64,000 bases of DNA from Megalonaias nervosa (taxonomy: Eukaryota > Mollusca > Bivalvia > Unionida > Unionidae). Location: contig JAECUM010012959.1 in assembly GCA_016617855.1 (NCBI GenBank), positions 33,657 to 97,656 of the forward strand. Direction: 5' to 3'. This document shows, piece after piece, positions 53,137 through 64,000 of the stretch; within the stretch, counting starts at the first letter, position 1, and every line of letters starts with the position of its first letter. A program made the position numbers and the translations under genes. Below the pieces are notes generated by a model. It worked only from the letters and a program-made list of their open reading frames with translations, had not been told where the DNA came from and did no database searches.

Positions 53137-53658
53137 TCATGAAGAAGGTTCTGGTAGACTAACATATTGGAACCTGATTTTTTGTAGAAATCTTTTGGAA
53201 AAAGCAGATCTCGTGATATTATCTGCCGCGTGTTTTACTGAAGGTGATATTATGTTAAAGTGTTTACCGGCAGAATTAATTGATTGAAATATAATTTCTT
53301 CACCATCTGTATTTACGGATTTAACAGCTCTCTGTCTGAATATTTTACACCTTCCTGTATTTCCGGACTTGCAATTTTGACTTTGTGTAACAATTCGCAG
53401 GATATCAAGCGAGTTATCAAGTTTATTACCACTGATGTGAGCTATTACAAATCCATCCTTAATGATCCCAACATAACACTCGAACACGAACCTATGTGAG
53501 AAATATCTTTTTTTCTGGTCATTAGCAGTAAATCTAAGATAACCAGCATTATCAACACTACCGACTGGTTTCTTTAATCTGCAGTTCCTAATTACACCAT
53601 CACGAGATGCGTCATAATTGGTGATGATTGGATGCTTTACAAATTCATTTTCCTTCAT
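53137..53658 (-). pseudogene. HNH endonuclease, element 2 (catalytic site degenerate)
   Basis: The frame of 173 codons is open and homologous to 34832-35335. The NUMOD4-like start ('YDASRDGVIRNCRLKKPVGS') is kept. The HNH core reads 'VIAHISGNKLDNS' instead of 'VVDHIDGNPKNNH', so the acidic residues around the first His and the last His are lost. It probably makes an inactive protein, if any. Confidence 0.75.
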
Positions 53659-53671
53659 TTATATACTAATA

Positions 53672-53982
53672 TTATTTGTTTAAATCATTATTTTGAAAAT
53701 CTAGCGAGATAATCTTCCTCGGTTTTTATAGGAGATTCGGAAGATGTATTTTTTTTTTTTATCGTAATATCGTTTCAGCTCTCTGTATTTTTTACCACCA
53801 CATTACGCACACAATTGAGTTTTTCCTCTGACTCCAACACCACACCGCACACACGGTTTTGGTCCTAAACTGCCTTGTCTAACGCATTGCATATGAAAGC
53901 CGCAGAATTCATTTACGCATGCTTTGTTACAAGGAGAAGTATATCCGATCATAAGCCAATGGCATCGATTCTTTGTTTGAAT
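53672..53982 (-). pseudogene. small cysteine-rich zinc-ribbon protein, element 2
   Basis: Homologue of 35348-35668, with an ATG before 'IQTKNRC'. It keeps 'SPCNKACVNEFCGFH' and 'KPCVRCGVGVRGKTQLC'. A TAA falls in the second ribbon (near 53801) and a shift lies near 53755. Confidence 0.55.
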
Positions 53983-54036
53983 CATATACAAAAGATTAAA
54001 ATTCAGTTTAAATATATATTTGTCCTAATTATAATA

Positions 54037-57000
54037 ATGCAGGAATTATCCGCGATTGCACCTTCCGCTGTTTCGGCGGGAGCTAGATTTGATCTTGACA
54101 GACTGCCGAAATATAAATTTAGTTTTTCGATGCAAGATCTAGCTTTAACGGATAAAGATATAACAAAACGTATCCGTGAAGCCAAAAAGGAATTTCGCGA
54201 CGATGGTGCGGCTCATGTGTGGTCGACATTCAGAATTGGAAATACTGTTAATGTGATGAATGCCAAACGAGGAAGAGAGATTATTGACTACCTTGTTCAG
54301 AAATATTTTATTTTAATAAAATTTATTGTAAAGACAGACGATGACATTTGGATTATTCGTGACAAACGTGATTCTGTCCACAGGTCAGGAAATAATATTG
54401 TTCTTAGTAAAAATTCCAGACCAGGAATACTTACTGGTATTGATAAACCGTATTACGAACGTACATACCCTGTGACTGCGGTTGTATACGCGGTATATCC
54501 GTTAAATAATAAACCTGACATTAAGGATCTCAAACCCACGAAACTGTCATCCTTGACTTCGTCAAGAATAAATTGCGTAGCTGAACGGGTTACAGAACAC
54601 TTCACAAACGCGATACGCGGAAACGGTTTAACGGATTTACGACGTAAAAAAAATAAACACCTGGGCAGAAACAGTTAAAGATACCGGAGCGTCCATCAGC
54701 GACGTTGCTGAGCTGGGAAAAAAATTAAAATTCCCAATAACGGTGAAGACGTTAACCGGAGAGATTTTGTACAAACCAAAATATAAATCAAGAGGAGCCT
54801 CGATAGATATTATTGATCATAACGCACATGCATGGACCGTGGCAGTAACAATATTTCCACGAGATAGAACGGTTAAATTTTATAATGGTCATGTATTCGA
54901 TGCTATCAGAAATATCAGTAAAAGTGACCCTGTATCTCTGTGGCTGTTTCAGAGTTCGGAATATGATTATCATGATCAGTTTGTACGATCTAATGGTGAT
55001 ATTTATCGTACAGAATCTCTCCATAGGGAAATGAAAAATCTTGCACAACGTCTTTGGCGTAAATACACATCTGATGATATTAAGGTTGAACAATTACTTA
55101 ATAACTGTTTTACCGTTCCATCGGATGCTGCTCACTACGCTCAGGAGAAAAATTCATGGAAACCGACACGATTGGAATATCTTGAAGATGTCCAGAAAAG
55201 TTGTATCGAATACGGACACGGTGGATTGTGGAATACTAAATACGATTATAATGACGTTATCTCAGTTGATATGGTAGCGTGTTATCCTGGAAGTTTTCTT
55301 GGATACGGAGAGTGTTCTGAATACTTTAAGAGATTTGGACATCCGACACACGAGATGACCAGAGTAGCGATAAACGGACCTTTACCTGCTGACTTAACCG
55401 GATTTGCTTGTGAAGAATCGTTCGAGTTTACGAGGATCTCCATCCGATTGTTTATGCGTGGTTTGGAAGACATTTTTCCGAGCGATGTTGGGCTCCAATA
55501 GTACTAATAAAGTATATGCTTGATGCTGAAATTTTAATGTCGTTATGCGTAAGTGAAGCAATTATATCATACCGCGTGCAGAAGCAAGTCTGGTTGCCAG
55601 AACCGGATGTATTTAATGATGTTGAAAGAGATTTTCCTAATCCTGAAGATGATATTGTTAGTGAATACAGAAGAGAAAGTGATGAGAAATTTGCAAAAGA
55701 TCTCGGCAGAAAAATAATCGGTAAATTTACGCAAGGAGGATCATATGATCATAAACGAGCGTGTACAAGGTTAATCATGGGCGATGCTGAACTCGATTTT
55801 ATAATTGCTGATACAACGGAGAAAAACACGTTTATAAGTCGAAGTAATGTTTATTTATCAGACGGAACAAAATTAGGTACAATTGTGAGCTATACTGATG
55901 GCGAGTCACCGCAATTTACTCATTTAAGATCTTCGATGCTAGCGTATGTTTCGATAAATTTATTATCGATGATAAACAGATTTCCTCGTTACGCAGTCAG
56001 AGTCGCGACAGATTCATTTTATATAAATAAAAAATATGCGGATTCGTTAAAACAATTACCTATTAACGATCATGCATCATGGGGCGAATGGAGAATAAAA
56101 CATGAGGATATAATCAGTTATTCTGAATCCGTCGATGTTGAAATTGCGAGAATATATTACAAGAATAATCCGCTATCAAGAATGTCATCGGTACCATCTG
56201 TATATGATCCTGTAGCTAGACATAAAACCGTTTATCTTAATGGGTGTGGTGGTTCAGGTAAAACAACACGCGCGATTAAATTATTTAGTAATTGTTCTGA
56301 TATGATTGTTTTGACACCGACACATAAACTCGCCAGGGAAATAAAAGAACGAGGAGTAAAATCGTGTACATATCATAGTTTCTTTAGATGGTGCGGAGAC
56401 GCATGGACTCCATCGCGGATGGGTGAGAAATACATTCCTAAAATTATTATCTGGGACGAGATATGCACGGTGCCGCTAGAGGTATTAAAAATATTTCTTG
56501 ATTGGCTGTTATTGAAGAATACTGCTGTGATAATGTGTGGCGATCATGGTCAACCGCCACCTTTCATTGGATCGTCTCCACATGAGTGACTGAAAACATT
56601 TGTAGATTATTACGAAGAAATAACTGATGACCATAGAGCTATTGATGGATCACTAAAAGAGTTCAGAAAGTTAATAAGACTACAGCCAGATAAAGTACAG
56701 TGTGAGATAATGCGTAAAGTAATTCCAGAAACTTCTATGAATGATTTGGGACTTTATGGAGACCTGCTGATTTAATAGTTGCAAGTAGAAAAATAGTTCG
56801 CGATACACTTCAACAACACTTATTTACGTTACATAAAGAAAAATTTTCAAATCTACCTGTACCTTTGTGTTATCGCCCAGCAGATACTCGACGACAGAAT
56901 GTTGATGTTGAGATTCCTGGTGGTGGAATACAAAATCTTGTGTTAAATGATATTGTTTTAGTTGTTGTTGATGTTGTTGAGAGCGCGTTAAGTATGGATA

Positions 57001-57490
57001 AATCGCCGTGGACGTTAGGATACGCTATAACGATTCACTCGTCACAGGGATTAACTATTACCGATACAAGTATTTGGATTGTCGATGATCGTATTGAGTG
57101 GTCAAATTTAGTTTATCTTGCAGTGTCTCGAGTCAGAAGAATATCTCAACTGGGTCGGGTTATCATGGATTGCGTAATAACTGAAGAAATTCCTGACAAC
57201 TTTGTCGATATCAATAAAAAATTAGCGAGCTATAAACAATGTGACAAAAAAAAAATAATCGCGATTTTGATATCGATGTTGAATTTATTATAACACTAAA
57301 AGCACAACAGAATAATCATTGTGCAAGTTGTAACTGTAATATGCTGTGGCAGTACTCGACTAATAATCCAAGACAATTTACCGTTGATAGAATTAATAGT
57401 AATCTTGGTCACACACGCAAAAATGTAATGCTGACCTGTCTTGAATGTAATCGACGCCGAGGCGCTGGACAACCCTCTGCAAGTTTATAA
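54037..57490 (+). pseudogene. fused family-B DNA polymerase / SF1 helicase / HNH zinc-finger gene, element 2
   Basis: Same architecture as 35777-39243. Motif A 'VDMVACYPGS' is at about 55267, the motif-B-like 'KIIGKFTQGG' at ~55710, motif C 'VATDSFY' at ~56003, Walker A 'GCGGSGKTT' at ~56245, Walker B 'IIWDEI' at ~56449, late helicase motifs 'TIHSSQGLT' and 'LAVSRVRR' at ~57030-57140. The C-terminal finger is complete here ('CASCNCNML', 'FTVDRINSNLGHTRKNV', 'CLECNRRRG') and ends at 57490. Lesions: an extra A in a run near 54652, the -1 shift near 55430 (shared), TGA at 56587-56589, a shift near 56745, and one in an A-run near 57250. The polymerase-helicase junction is open in this copy, so the fusion is not an artefact of decay. 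Confidence 0.85.
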
Positions 57491-58457
57491 AAGTGAACGC
57501 GGTGGTAATTGTGTATCTATAGGAATTATTTGTAATTCTTCGCGTACAAATCCACGCTGAGGAGCAGTTGAATCTAATCTATAGATTGCGGGTCTACCTG
57601 TAGACCTTACCACGCTAGAAATTTTGTGTGTGGTCACACTCCAGATAGGATCAGTTGCTCTTTTTCTACCTCCTTCAAGTTCACCAGGTTCATATAAATA
57701 TCTTACGGTAACATTACCTAGTACTGGTTGAGAGGATGATTTACGTTGTATTGGTATATATTTTTTTTTTATCGCATTAGAAGGTTTCATAGAAGTTGCA
57801 CGAGTCACTTCGTTGTTCAACGCAGCTATCACACTTGGTAACCTTGCAACCCATTCACGAGATCTCTCCCCCGACTTAAAGTCAGCAGATATTTCCCTTG
57901 CGTATTGGTATCCAAATAACCGCTCAGCAAGTGTTCGATTAAATCGTTCAACGATTGCCTGATCACGATGAATTTCTGTGTGTCCTCGTCTGATTTTAAC
58001 GTTGTCGCTTCATCAACGATGATACTGCACCAAGAAATTCTTTGCCAGGATCCACCTGTAGCAGTTGTGGCCATCGTAGACCACCATGTTGATAAATGCG
58101 TTCAAACGCAGATGCAACTTCAGTCGCTGTTTTAGTTGATAATGGTTTTGCTTCTTTATATCTACTTGCAACATCAACGACGGTTAACGCGTATCTGTAT
58201 GTGTATTGACGTCTACCAATTTTAATGGTATCGTGTGGTAAAAACAAAATATCTGCTTGATGAACTTCATTAAGGGTACTAACATCAAAATGTGCATACT
58301 GAATTTTTTTAGGTGGTGGTAGATAAATTTGTCATATTGCCTGTCGTGCTAACCACGCTGCAGCGACATCACGTGAGACTTTTGCTGCTTCAGCAAGTTT
58401 ACTAATCGCTGCTTTACCTCTCCAGTATCCTCTTGGGCTATAATAAACAGATTCCAT
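57485..58457 (-). pseudogene. DDE integrase (Polinton type), element 2
   Basis: Homologue of 39232-40214, starting 'MESVYYSPRGYWRGKAAI'. The core is better kept: 'LTVVDVASRYKEAKPL', 'QVDPGKEFLGAV', then 'IVERFNRTLAERLFGY' with the Glu. The C-terminal part (57485-57832) is a long open frame with 'GRPAIYRLDS'. A TGA near 58334 sits at the codon where element 1 has TAG, and a frameshift occurs near 58005. The gene ends overlap the polymerase-helicase-HNH gene by 6 bases, convergent. Confidence 0.9.
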
Positions 58458-58479
58458 TATTATGATAATAATCAGTTGA

Positions 58480-58981
58480 TTAATTACCAGCCCCTAACAT
58501 TATTTTACCTTTCATACCAGCTTTTACCAGAAAAGCAGCTAATCTTTCTCGAAGTGATTTATCTTTTACATTATTTATGGCATGAATTAATTTTATATCG
58601 GCGAGATGTCGTTGTTGTAAGTCTTTACTTTTATACGCGACATCGTGAATGTGACACGCTTGATCAATTGCGTTTATTGGATACTCTCCAGGTTTTGGTT
58701 GGTCTTGGTTATCGAATCGGATATCGAGACGAGTTCCAGGACCACAATAATTATATCCAGTTAAATGTTTTTCACCAGGATACTTTGCCCATGGAGCTCC
58801 TGGTAATTTACCTAACGAAGCAGCGATATCTCCACCTATCTTTAATGAAATAAATTTGTATTTTTTATGTACCACATTTTACACACCTGCCTGTAAGTGC
58901 GCGCTTGTTATTTTTTGTTATTATTGTCGTTAATCCAGTGGTGGACGTATGCGCTCTACATCGAACACAATATACATTCAT
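58480..58981 (-). pseudogene. zinc-ribbon / phospholipase A2-like protein, element 2
   Basis: From the ATG at 58979-58981 the zinc ribbon ('YCVRCRA', 'GRCVKCG') is read, then a small indel near 58868 changes frame. The PLA2 part (58480-58875) is open: 'YNYCGPGT' and 'CHIHDVAYKSKDLQQRHLAD'. The gene is divergent from the ATPase with 13 bases between the two start codons. Confidence 0.8.
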
Positions 58982-58994
58982 ATTATTTATTATT

Positions 58995-59663
58995 ATGGAT
59001 ATAATTGACTTTTCAGCGACAAGAAAACAAGAGCCAGTCAAGCATCATCCAGCGCTACCAAATTCTATCAGAGCAATTATACTTGGCCCATCTGGGCCTG
59101 GTAAAACGCAATTATTACTTAATCTGATAATGCGATGGCTAAAGTGGGATAAATTATATTTAGTAGCACCATCTGTAGATGATCAACGATGTTACGAAGT
59201 ACTTAAAGATTTTAATGAAAATGCAAAGTCGCTGACGTGTCCTGATAATGATGCTATTGATTTTATTACCGATATCGATGAAGCTCCATCCATAGACGAT
59301 CTTGATGGATGTATCAATAATCTCGTAGTATACGATGACGTAATGCTGGATAAACAATCCAATCCAGCTCGGATATTTTCAGGAGGCCGTCACAAAAATA
59401 CAGACGTAATTTATTTAACTCAGAAATACACGCAAATTCCTGAAGTAATCAGAGATAATTGCAATATCTTAATTGTGTTTAATGGAGTAGATAATTATAC
59501 TTTACAAAATATTTATTATACTTGGTGTTCAGGGGACATGGATATGATTAAGTTTAGAAACTTCTTTTCAAAAGCACAAGCTATTCCGTTTGGATTTATA
59601 ACAATAAATTTACATGACCCCAGATCTAGATATCGTATAGGTCTGGATAAAATCTTTGGCTAA
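58995..59663 (+). CDS. packaging ATPase (FtsK/A32 type), element 2
   Basis: This intact protein of 222 residues has the same length as the element 1 copy. Walker A reads 'GPSGPGKTQ' (Ser to Pro at the fifth position of the loop, which may weaken it), Walker B 'NNLVVYDDVMLD'. The ATG at 58995 is chosen because it aligns with the element 1 start; an in-frame upstream ATG would overlap the PLA2 gene. Confidence 0.9.
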   Translation: MDIIDFSATRKQEPVKHHPALPNSIRAIILGPSGPGKTQLLLNLIMRWLKWDKLYLVAPSVDDQRCYEVLKDFNENAKSLTCPDNDAIDFITDIDEAPSIDDLDGCINNLVVYDDVMLDKQSNPARIFSGGRHKNTDVIYLTQKYTQIPEVIRDNCNILIVFNGVDNYTLQNIYYTWCSGDMDMIKFRNFFSKAQAIPFGFITINLHDPRSRYRIGLDKIFG

Positions 59664-59667
59664 TTAC

Positions 59668-59903
59668 AGCAGCAGAGGGGGTGAACGACCAATGTTGAGT
59701 GACCAACACGTAAAATAAACACACCATAAAAAACCCCCAAAAGTCAGAGATAAAGTAACGGGATAATCTAACCCTAAGAAATCTCACGTCAGTTAGAGGT
59801 TGTGGTTTAACGTCGCTGACCTTAAGGTTTTCTTTTCGTAGACAGGCTTATTTTTCATAAATAATGTCTCAAGCAAAATGGTCTGTTCACCCCCTCTGCC
59901 GCT
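59668..59903 (-). repeat. terminal inverted repeat, element 2 right
   Basis: Inverse of 43338-43572, ending CTGCCGCT where the other copies have CTGCTGCT. Confidence 0.95.
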
Positions 59904-59908
59904 GATGT
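59904..59908. repeat. target site duplication GATGT (right)
   Basis: Matches 43333-43337. Confidence 0.85.
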
Positions 59909-60004
59909 TTATTGTGTCGAAACACCCAATGGATAGCTCCGACATCGAACGATAAGCTCCGCCCACTTAGTTACTGTTGCTGCTATTCACAAGCTATCGT
60001 GAAA

Positions 60005-60313
60005 ATGACGGATTCGGTAGCATCAGTTACATATTCAACGGACAATATTCTCTGCAATGTTTCTGACACTTTCCATCCTGATTGCTAGATTGTTTCAGAT
60101 CGTGCGTTAAAGAAAGGCTTGAACTACTACACACATGTATATATTCATGAAATTAGGATTTTCGATGGCGAAAATCAGGTCAAAGTTGCTGCACCTTACT
60201 TGCAATCTTTTAAGAAGAACAAACATCATGACAAACGTGAAGAAGACATTTTGCTAGAAGAGGACAAAATAACTAAATCTTTCTGTTCTTGCAAACTTAT
60301 GCATACTTATTAA
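60005..60313 (+). pseudogene. possible SWIM/YqaJ-family exon remnant
   Basis: One frame with a single TAG (near 60089) reads 'RALKKGLNYYTHVYIHEIRI', 'VKVAAPYLQSFKKNKHHDK' and 'ITKSFCSCK'. This resembles the region before and into the SWIM zinc finger of animal proteins that also carry a YqaJ nuclease domain, a family often spread by transposition. The match is from memory and the fragment is short. It could also be one exon of a host gene with a sequence change. Confidence 0.4.
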
Positions 60314-61660
60314 TTATCAGAATTTCTAGTAATGTTACATTTAAAAATAAAAATAAAGCTTTCCTTATGTGTTTGCACCCGTTAAATTTATATCGTACAT
60401 GTATAATTGTCATACAGGAATAAAATAAGTACATTTTAAATCTAGAATTTATAATTTAATTATGTTTAGGAAAACAAGTATTAAAATTACAATAAATAAA
60501 TAAACAATTTATACAGAGTTGTCTGTGTGATTGAAGGGAATAATTTACGTTCTTTACTTCGCGTGAACGTGTATCATCAGTTGGACGGATCAAACATTTT
60601 CTAAGGGTATCATCGATAAGCCAGTAAATTTAAATTGTATCAGATCCATTTAAAACGATCATTTTTCATAATCTCTTAACAAAGAAGGAAATAATAATGA
60701 CACATCGAAATAAGCCACAACAGGCACGTGGACAGGTGATATATTTGCATCCGCTTTTACTTTTGTTAGCCAATTAGTGTGACTCGATTCATCTTACTTC
60801 ACTGATGTCGTAACATTCTGCAGGTGTTATAAAATCAGTAATTTGCAAGAGATCAGTTTTATTCGAGTAGCATGACAAACATTTAAATAAATGGCAGGAC
60901 ATAGCTTGCTGTTTTTATAGTCTCAAGCCTAATAAAGACATAATAAATATTTTATTACAGTTTCACCTCTTCATAAAGTTAAAATATTTGTTAGAAACCT
61001 TCCATTATAAAAATCGTATTCAAAATAATTAAATTTAACATTTTGAAATAATTGATGTCAAAATCCGATTTTTAGATTATAGGGTGGTGTTTTGTCAAGT
61101 TGACATCAGTTATAATGCTCAATTTTGAAACTTTTAATAAAATGAGCACTGTATAAGCATGATGCAGGATTCCAGTATTTTAATTTACTTATTTTTTTAA
61201 ACCAAAGTAACAAAAAGACTAAACTTAAATCGTATTCACACATTTTCTATACTGAATGTAAAATTATTACTCAAATATTTTATACAATTGGAACATAAGC
61301 AACGAGCATAAAATTGAATTGAACATTTTCACAAGCACAACAAAATAAAATCATTATTTAAAAACATTTTGTGTATGTATATATTGACATATGGTTATAA
61401 ATAATGTATCACATTTTTCCATGCTGGTGTTTAGTTTGGGAACATTTTTTTTAAATGTCCTCTTGATTTCGTTTATAATAACGACAATCTGCATCGTATG
61501 TGCCCCGAAGCAGAACGGTGAACGATGTTTCTGATAAATTTTCAGTGACTTTCTGTGTAATCTTTCAAATTCCTCTGCACTGCAATAAGAAAGGAACCGT
61601 GCGTAGCCCATGTTTGTGAGGAAATGTTGCGAATAGCAACGCGTTACTAAGCAGTGAAAT
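60314..61660. other. non-coding region
   Basis: AT-rich, no recognisable gene. A minus-strand frame at 61354-61611 ('LSYCSAEEFERLHRKSLKIY') has some protein-like character but no family that I can name. Confidence 0.45.
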
Positions 61661-61666
61661 CGATGC

Positions 61667-62570
61667 CTATTTTTTATTGGTCAATGTGCCCAGTTTGATT
61701 GACAGGTCAGAACTATCCATTGCATTGTTTGGATTTTGTAAATAAAAGAGGAAAAGACCTGTTTCTACAGACACATGTTTATTCCACAGCATACGTACTA
61801 TAACTGACACTTTGTCAGGCCTACGTCTAGCAAACTTCGTCGTTAGCTTGAGGCCATAAAGGTGAGATGTTCCTATGCTAAAATCCCATGTATTCTGCAA
61901 ACTTTGTAAACTCTGGTCCATTGAATGGAGGTCCATTATCCGTTTTTACAACTTCTGGTATTCCGAACATTGAAAATATCTTGTCAAGTTGCGGGATGAC
62001 AGTTTTTGCCGACGTTGAGTTCATAATTTCAATGACTGTATGCCTTGAGAAGTCATCAACAAGTACTATTAGGTAGACTCCGGATGGAAGAGGGCCACTG
62101 AAATCCAAGCTAATTTGACACCAGGCTTGACTGGTATAACTGTCATTTTTAGCGGCTCCGTCATTTTCTTTGGAGTTGATGCAAGGCATGGTATACAACT
62201 TTGACTTTAATCCTCTGTTTATTTGACAATACCAGGAAACCATACTTTCTCACGAAGAAGTTGTTTTGTCTTGACTATGCCTTGATGGTCTTCATGTGCT
62301 AGCTCTATCACTCTGCGTTGTAACCCATTCGGTATTACTAGTTTCGTGTCACACAGTAGGACAAGACCATTTGTAACTGGAACGATCGTGAGCTCATGTC
62401 TGAGTCTTGAAAATGTTTCCAAGGTTTTGTTTTGTTTGTATGAATGTATCCAATCTACAGAATCTATCGATCTGATAACATGCTTAAGGTCCTGGTCGAC
62501 TAAAGTAGCCATCTTAATCTCTCCAATAGTCATAGATTTGGGTACAGGTATAACGGTGCCAATTATACAA
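61667..62570 (-). pseudogene. Gypsy-type integrase remnant
   Basis: On the minus strand the zinc-binding region 'VIELAHEDHQGIVKTKQLLR' with 'KVWFPGI' (62330-62225) is followed by the catalytic core. That core has 'SLDFSGPLPSG' (first Asp), 'VLVDDFSRHTVIEIM', and 'VVKTDNGPPFNGPEFTKFAEY' (second Asp). Beyond 61878 the frame decays. It belongs to a conventional Gypsy element, since RNase H lies upstream (higher coordinates) of the integrase. Confidence 0.8.
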
Positions 62571-63294
62571 CTCCAGGTGAGTTGTATGCTAGAGTGGGGG
62601 TTCTGGACCACGTTTTCATGGAGGGGGGTAACTCCAATGCATAAAATGAGGTGGTTATGGACCACATTTTAAGAGGTGGTAACTTTAATGCACAGGAAGG
62701 TGTTTTATATGGATGTAGCCATACGCAGCTAAAATGAGGTGGTTCTGGACCACTTTTTTCAGTGGTGTATTTAAGCGGATGGATGGTTCTGGGCCATGGG
62801 ATGAAATATATAAAAAAGGAGAGTTTTGGCTCAGTGTGAGTGAAAATGTATTAAAGGTTACAGTATAGTATAAAATGATGCATGTTCGAGAGACGTCATT
62901 ATCTTATCTGCGACTATGGAGAGACTTATGGTCATACACACCGTGTGTCACAGAGCCATCACCGACTGCGACAGTGAAAGATGACTGTGAGGATATATTG
63001 AAACGTTTTGATGAGGCTGTGACGTTTCTAAATCATGATCTGAGTAATATCCCTTACATGATATTTTGGAAGGTGGACATAGACGAGTATGAGGATGATC
63101 AGTGGAGGAGACAATGTCACAGTCACCAGAGACCAGCGCAGGGATATAAGCAGCAGTACCATATCCGGAATTAGTTACAGCAATTTAATCTATCAGCTAT
63201 CACAGCGAGGTCAGTTTTGTCAGTTGCTTAACCAGGTGACGAGAGCTCCTCTTCCAGATCGTCAGAAATTTATGAAATTTGATATGTGTTAAAG
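62571..63294. other. unexplained ~0.7 kb island inside the Gypsy remnant
   Basis: This segment separates RNase H from integrase. It contains three copies of GAGGTGGTT(C/A)TGGACCAC within 62580-62760, a TATA-like ATATATAAAAAAGGAG (62806) with CAGTGTGAGTG about 25 bases on, and a plus-strand frame of 99 codons from 62875. I do not recognise the protein. It may be an inserted element or a promoter-like fragment. Confidence 0.4.
62875..63174 (+). CDS. hypothetical 99-residue protein in the island
   Basis: The frame starts MMHVRETSLSYLRLW, has a acidic middle (DDCEDILKRFDEAVTFL) and ends in a His/Gln/Arg-rich tail. It is preceded by a TATA-like box and CAGT at a distance typical of arthropod-type promoters. 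No homology is recognised, and it may be a chance frame. Confidence 0.25.
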   Translation: MMHVRETSLSYLRLWRDLWSYTPCVTEPSPTATVKDDCEDILKRFDEAVTFLNHDLSNIPYMIFWKVDIDEYEDDQWRRQCHSHQRPAQGYKQQYHIRN

Positions 63295-63500
63295 CGATTA
63301 GCTTAAATGTATGACCAAATAGGTACAGATGGAAGTGCTCACAACTCAAAACTATTGCTAGTGCTTCACGTTCCACCTGTGAATACCAATTTTCCACCTC
63401 TGAAAGTGTTCTGCTGGCGTAAGCAATAACCTTTCCATTCTGAGTTAATAATGCGCCTAGAAAGACAGGAGTTGCATCTACAATTAACTGCGGAAAAGAG
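63295..63500 (-). pseudogene. Gypsy-type RNase H remnant
   Basis: It reads 'LIVDATPVFLGALLTQNGKV', 'AYASRTLSEVENWYSQVERE', 'EALAIVLSCEHFHLYLFGHT', the standard RNase H blocks in order. The match breaks off after 'FKLI' at about 63295, where the island begins. Confidence 0.8.
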
Positions 63501-63924
63501 GATTCATTGGAAGCAAAAAAACAAACAAACAAGATAGTAGCAAACTCGATTTTATTGAGTCTGTTCATGAGAATTTGATGCTTTCTTTTTATATTTACAG
63601 TATTCAAACAGTACCAAGGTTCAGAAAGTCTCAACAAGATGCATGAAATGCTATCTCAGAGACTCTAAATTGTAACAATGTTGCCTCGTACCCACACCAC
63701 ACACCCAACTCTTCTAGCCTTTTGCGGCTTCGCCGTTCAATTTGCCTAATCATCAATCATATACTAGCTGCGTCCCTGAGGATAATTATAACAGCAAATA
63801 AGAACCCATGAATAATGAATAAACCAACTACTGTCGGTTTAAAGATACATACTAATGAACGACTTTGTCTATTTGTTACTGTAGGTAAATCGGGTAAAAT
63901 TAGGATTTTGTACAATGAAACGGC

Positions 63925-63925
63925 G

Positions 63926-64000
<75 letters not shown>
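63925..64000. repeat. (TA)n microsatellite
   Basis: Uninterrupted TA repeat of about 38 units running to the end of the window. Confidence 0.95.

Larger units (their letters stand above)
43338..59903 (+). mobile_element. Polinton/Maverick (adintovirus-like) endogenous virus, element 2
   Basis: This unit of 16,566 bp has ~235-bp terminal inverted repeats and a GATGT target duplication, in the same orientation as element 1 and 1.65 kb from it. It has the same gene set and order, except that the block between the penton-like and HNH genes is inverted. The terminal repeats of the two elements differ much more from each other than the two repeats within one element, so they are separate insertions of related lineages, not a tandem duplication. 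Most genes have lesions; membrane protein, small acidic-tail gene and ATPase are intact. Confidence 0.9.

Noticed and set aside
53875..54036. N-terminal extension of the polymerase gene in element 2
   Set aside because: The upstream part of that frame is antisense to the zinc-ribbon gene and absent in element 1; start set at 54037.
24976..59903. Tandem duplication of one virus as origin of the pair
   Set aside because: Different target duplications, different TIR sequences and an inverted internal block show separate insertions.

Overview
The window looks like nuclear DNA of an invertebrate animal, most probably a mollusc. It is AT-rich and intron/repeat-like, holds no recognisable complete host gene, and is filled with animal-type transposons: DIRS, Gmr1-like Gypsy, a conventional Gypsy, a LINE 3' end, hAT and DUF3504/Crypton-like remnants, and Polinton/Maverick-type elements. 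A GAGATAACT-type hairpin at 32.69-32.75 kb resembles a motif I associate with molluscan repeats. The host call is an inference (moderate to low confidence).

Layout. 0.5-3.9 kb: decayed DIRS-like retroelement (RT, tyrosine recombinase, palindromic end). 3.9-8.6 kb: non-coding with minisatellites and a fold-back element. 8.7-9.6 kb: DUF3504-type recombinase-like pseudogene. 10.3-11.4 kb: hAT-like transposase pseudogene. 11.8-20.1 kb: a complete but inactivated LTR retrotransposon, minus strand, with two ~1.9 kb LTRs, a 5-bp target duplication (ACCTC) and the unusual domain order Gag-PR-INT-RT-RH, i.e. Gmr1-like Gypsy. 20.1-23.6 kb: non-coding. 23.6-25.0 kb: a LINE 3' end joined to part of a second Gmr1-like element, whose other part lies at 41.7-42.7 kb.

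The centre of interest is a pair of ~16.6 kb Polinton/Maverick (adintovirus-like) endogenous DNA viruses in the same orientation. Element 1 (24976-41690) is inserted inside the second Gmr1-like element with CGTGG duplicated on both sides. Element 2 (43338-59903) is flanked by GATGT. Both carry terminal inverted repeats and the same gene set. The morphogenesis genes on the plus strand are a coiled-coil protein, a basic core-like protein, a double-jelly-roll-type major capsid protein, a hydrophobic pX-like protein, an adenain-type cysteine protease, a fibre-like protein, a membrane protein and a penton-like minor capsid protein. Next comes a variable block with a small acidic-tailed gene, then an HNH endonuclease and a small zinc-ribbon protein (both minus), a large fused family-B DNA polymerase / SF1 helicase / HNH zinc-finger gene (plus), a DDE integrase and a zinc-ribbon/phospholipase-A2 protein (minus), and the packaging ATPase (plus). 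Protease, ATPase and capsid proteins would build the virion, polymerase/helicase would copy the genome, the integrase would insert it, and the PLA2 domain probably aids entry.

Both copies are broken by stops and frameshifts, mostly at different places. Two interruptions are shared by both copies: a UAA in the pX-like gene and a -1 shift inside the polymerase. The block between the penton-like gene and the HNH gene (one gene, a tRNA-like sequence, a large conserved hairpin and satellites) is in opposite orientation in the two copies.

59.9-64 kb: a possible SWIM/YqaJ-family exon remnant, non-coding sequence, a conventional Gypsy remnant (RH then INT, minus strand) split by a ~0.7 kb unexplained island, and a terminal TA microsatellite.
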